Shown here: piece after piece, positions 5,847 to 6,823 of the stretch
How positions within the stretch are numbered: position 1 is the first letter of the stretch
Layout: every line of letters begins with the position of its first letter
Assembly (NCBI GenBank): GCA_021791295.1
Contig: JAJYWW010000078.1
Span: 1 to 6,823, forward strand
Reading direction: 5' to 3'
Source of the DNA: a bacterium
Lineage (GTDB): Bacteria > SZUA-79 > Acidulodesulfobacterales > Acidulodesulfobacteraceae
Length of the DNA: 6,823 nt
The notes under the pieces: generated by a model
The model's input: only the letters and a program-made list of their open reading frames with translations
Told to the model about the DNA's origin: nothing
Databases searched by the model: none
Position numbers and translations under genes: made by a program

Positions 5847-6794
5847 TTATATAAACAACGAGCTAACGGAATCTTCTTCATGAATCCTCTTAACTGCTTC
5901 ACCGAGAATATTAGCGGTGCTTAATATTTTAAATTTGCCGGATAAATCGCTTCTATGTTTTTGGTCTATAGTATCCGTTATTATAAGTTCCTTTATGGGA
6001 GAATTATTTATCTTTTCTATGGCGCTGCCTGATAAAACGCCGTGGGTAGCCATCGCGATTATTTCTTTTGCGCCGTTGTCGGCTAAAGCCGAGGCTCCTT
6101 GCGCAATAGTGCCGGCAGTATCGATCATATCGTCCAGCATAATTGCGGTTTTATTTTTTACGTCTCCTATTACGTTCATTATTTCGGCAACGTTTGCCTT
6201 TATTCTCCTTTTGTCGATTATGGCAAGATTTGCTCCTAAATGTTTAGCAAAAGATCTTGCCCTTTCGACGGCTCCGGCATCAGGAGAAACTACAACTATA
6301 TCCGAAGAATCGTAATTCTTGGTCTTTATATAATCCAGAAGAACGGGCGCCGCATACAAATGGTCGACGGGAATATTAAAAAATCCCTGTATCTGTCCTG
6401 CGTGCAGATCCATAGACAAGACTCTGTTCGCACCGGCGGTCGTTATAATATCGGCGACTAATTTTGCGGTAATTGGAACCCTTGAAGCAGTTTTCCTATC
6501 CTGTCTTGCATAACCGTAATAAGGAACCACGGCTGTTATCCTATACGCCGAAGCCCTTTTCATGGCGTCGATCATAATCAGCAGTTCCATGAGATTTTTG
6601 TCAACCGGATTAGACGTGGACTGTACAAGAAAAATATCGCATCCCCTAACGTTTTCGTTGATATTTATAAACGTTTCGCCGTCGCTGAATTTATAAACTT
6701 CCGCATCTCCAAGAGATATGTCTAAGTAATCAGCCATTTTTTCGGCAAGATCCTTATTTGAATTTCCGGTAAACAATCTTAATTTATTTGTCAT
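5847..6794 (-). CDS. prs: Ribose-phosphate pyrophosphokinase (PRPP synthetase)
   Basis: This cytoplasmic enzyme transfers pyrophosphate from ATP to ribose 5-phosphate, making PRPP for purine, pyrimidine, histidine, tryptophan and NAD synthesis. The 315 residues equal the usual class I length. Visible elements are FSDGE (36-40) and PYYGYARQDRK (91-101) for ATP binding, the metal-binding MDLHAGQIQGFF (128-139, with His131), the VVSPDAGAVERA loop (168-179), the flexible-loop IDKRR (193-197, catalytic Lys195 and Arg197) and the ribose-phosphate loop in LDDMIDTAGT (220-229). The C-terminal domain ends with LFI, as expected. It is the first gene of the prs-rplY-pth-ychF block visible here; in many bacteria ispE lies upstream of prs, but the window ends 29 bases before the start. 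No Shine-Dalgarno sequence is seen in those 29 bases, although the start MTNKLRLFTGNSN fits the family. Confidence 0.98.
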   Translation of the reverse strand: MTNKLRLFTGNSNKDLAEKMADYLDISLGDAEVYKFSDGETFININENVRGCDIFLVQSTSNPVDKNLMELLIMIDAMKRASAYRITAVVPYYGYARQDRKTASRVPITAKLVADIITTAGANRVLSMDLHAGQIQGFFNIPVDHLYAAPVLLDYIKTKNYDSSDIVVVSPDAGAVERARSFAKHLGANLAIIDKRRIKANVAEIMNVIGDVKNKTAIMLDDMIDTAGTIAQGASALADNGAKEIIAMATHGVLSGSAIEKINNSPIKELIITDTIDQKHRSDLSGKFKILSTANILGEAVKRIHEEDSVSSLFI

Positions 6795-6823
6795 TTTTAA
6801 TTTAATTTAATTTTTATCTTTTC
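6795..6823 (-). other. AT-only leader upstream of prs, with short tandem TTTAA-type repeat
   Basis: The 29 bases ahead of prs are almost pure A and T. They hold three tandem copies of a five-base unit (AATTA/TTTAA phase) directly before the ATG and no purine-rich ribosome binding site. A short unstructured leader of this kind could allow initiation without a Shine-Dalgarno sequence. The window edge prevents saying whether a promoter or another gene lies just upstream. Confidence 0.5.

Noticed and set aside
5917..6315. 132-residue plus-strand open frame with hydrophobic, membrane-like composition
   Set aside because: It is entirely antisense to prs, whose protein is fully conserved. Hydrophobic antisense frames commonly arise opposite coding sequence, and no start signal is seen.
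1..6823. Search for CRISPR arrays, tRNA/rRNA genes, insertion sequence ends, toxin-antitoxin pairs and riboswitches
   Set aside because: No regularly spaced repeats, no cloverleaf-like GC-rich segments, no transposase motifs and no long untranslated leaders were seen; nearly all bases belong to eight recognised genes.

Overview
This is an AT-rich bacterial window that is almost completely coding: eight protein genes, no RNA gene, and no gene-free stretch longer than about 70 bases. Seven genes are on the minus strand and one (marC-like) is on the plus strand. The block prs - rplY(ctc) - pth - ychF, together with the two-domain form of L25 and a TPR gene paired with an ABC ATPase gene, suits a Gram-negative bacterium of the broad deltaproteobacterial type. 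An AT-rich lineage is likely, since AAA, TTA, ATA and AGA/AGG codons are used heavily. That placement is inferred from gene order and protein style, not from a database search.

Right part (about 6794 down to 3411, minus strand): a housekeeping operon encodes PRPP synthetase, ribosomal protein bL25, peptidyl-tRNA hydrolase and the ATPase YchF. Spacings are 39, 21 and 12 bases, so co-transcription is likely. The products link nucleotide precursor supply with translation: 5S rRNA binding, recycling of dropped-off peptidyl-tRNA, and a ribosome-associated ATPase. The rplY start is a TTG placed behind the best Shine-Dalgarno sequence of this block.

Middle (2741-3373, plus strand): a MarC-family membrane protein lies convergent to ychF and divergent from the left-hand operon. 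Its 71-base divergent spacer (2670-2740) is extremely AT-rich. It carries a perfect 9-bp tandem repeat and several TATAAT hexamers on both strands.

Left part (2669 down to 1, minus strand): a probable three-gene (or longer) operon. It encodes a GT4-type glycosyltransferase, a membrane-anchored TPR-like protein, and the ATPase of an ABC-2 type transporter, which runs off the left edge of the window. The TPR and ABC genes are only 3 bases apart. A permease gene probably follows outside the window, but it is not seen.

I found no CRISPR array, mobile element, toxin-antitoxin pair or clearly new defence system. The most interesting items are modest: the uncharacterised TPR-ABC pair, the repeat-bearing divergent promoter region, the TTG start of rplY, and the frequent lack of Shine-Dalgarno sequences in an otherwise ordinary genome segment.
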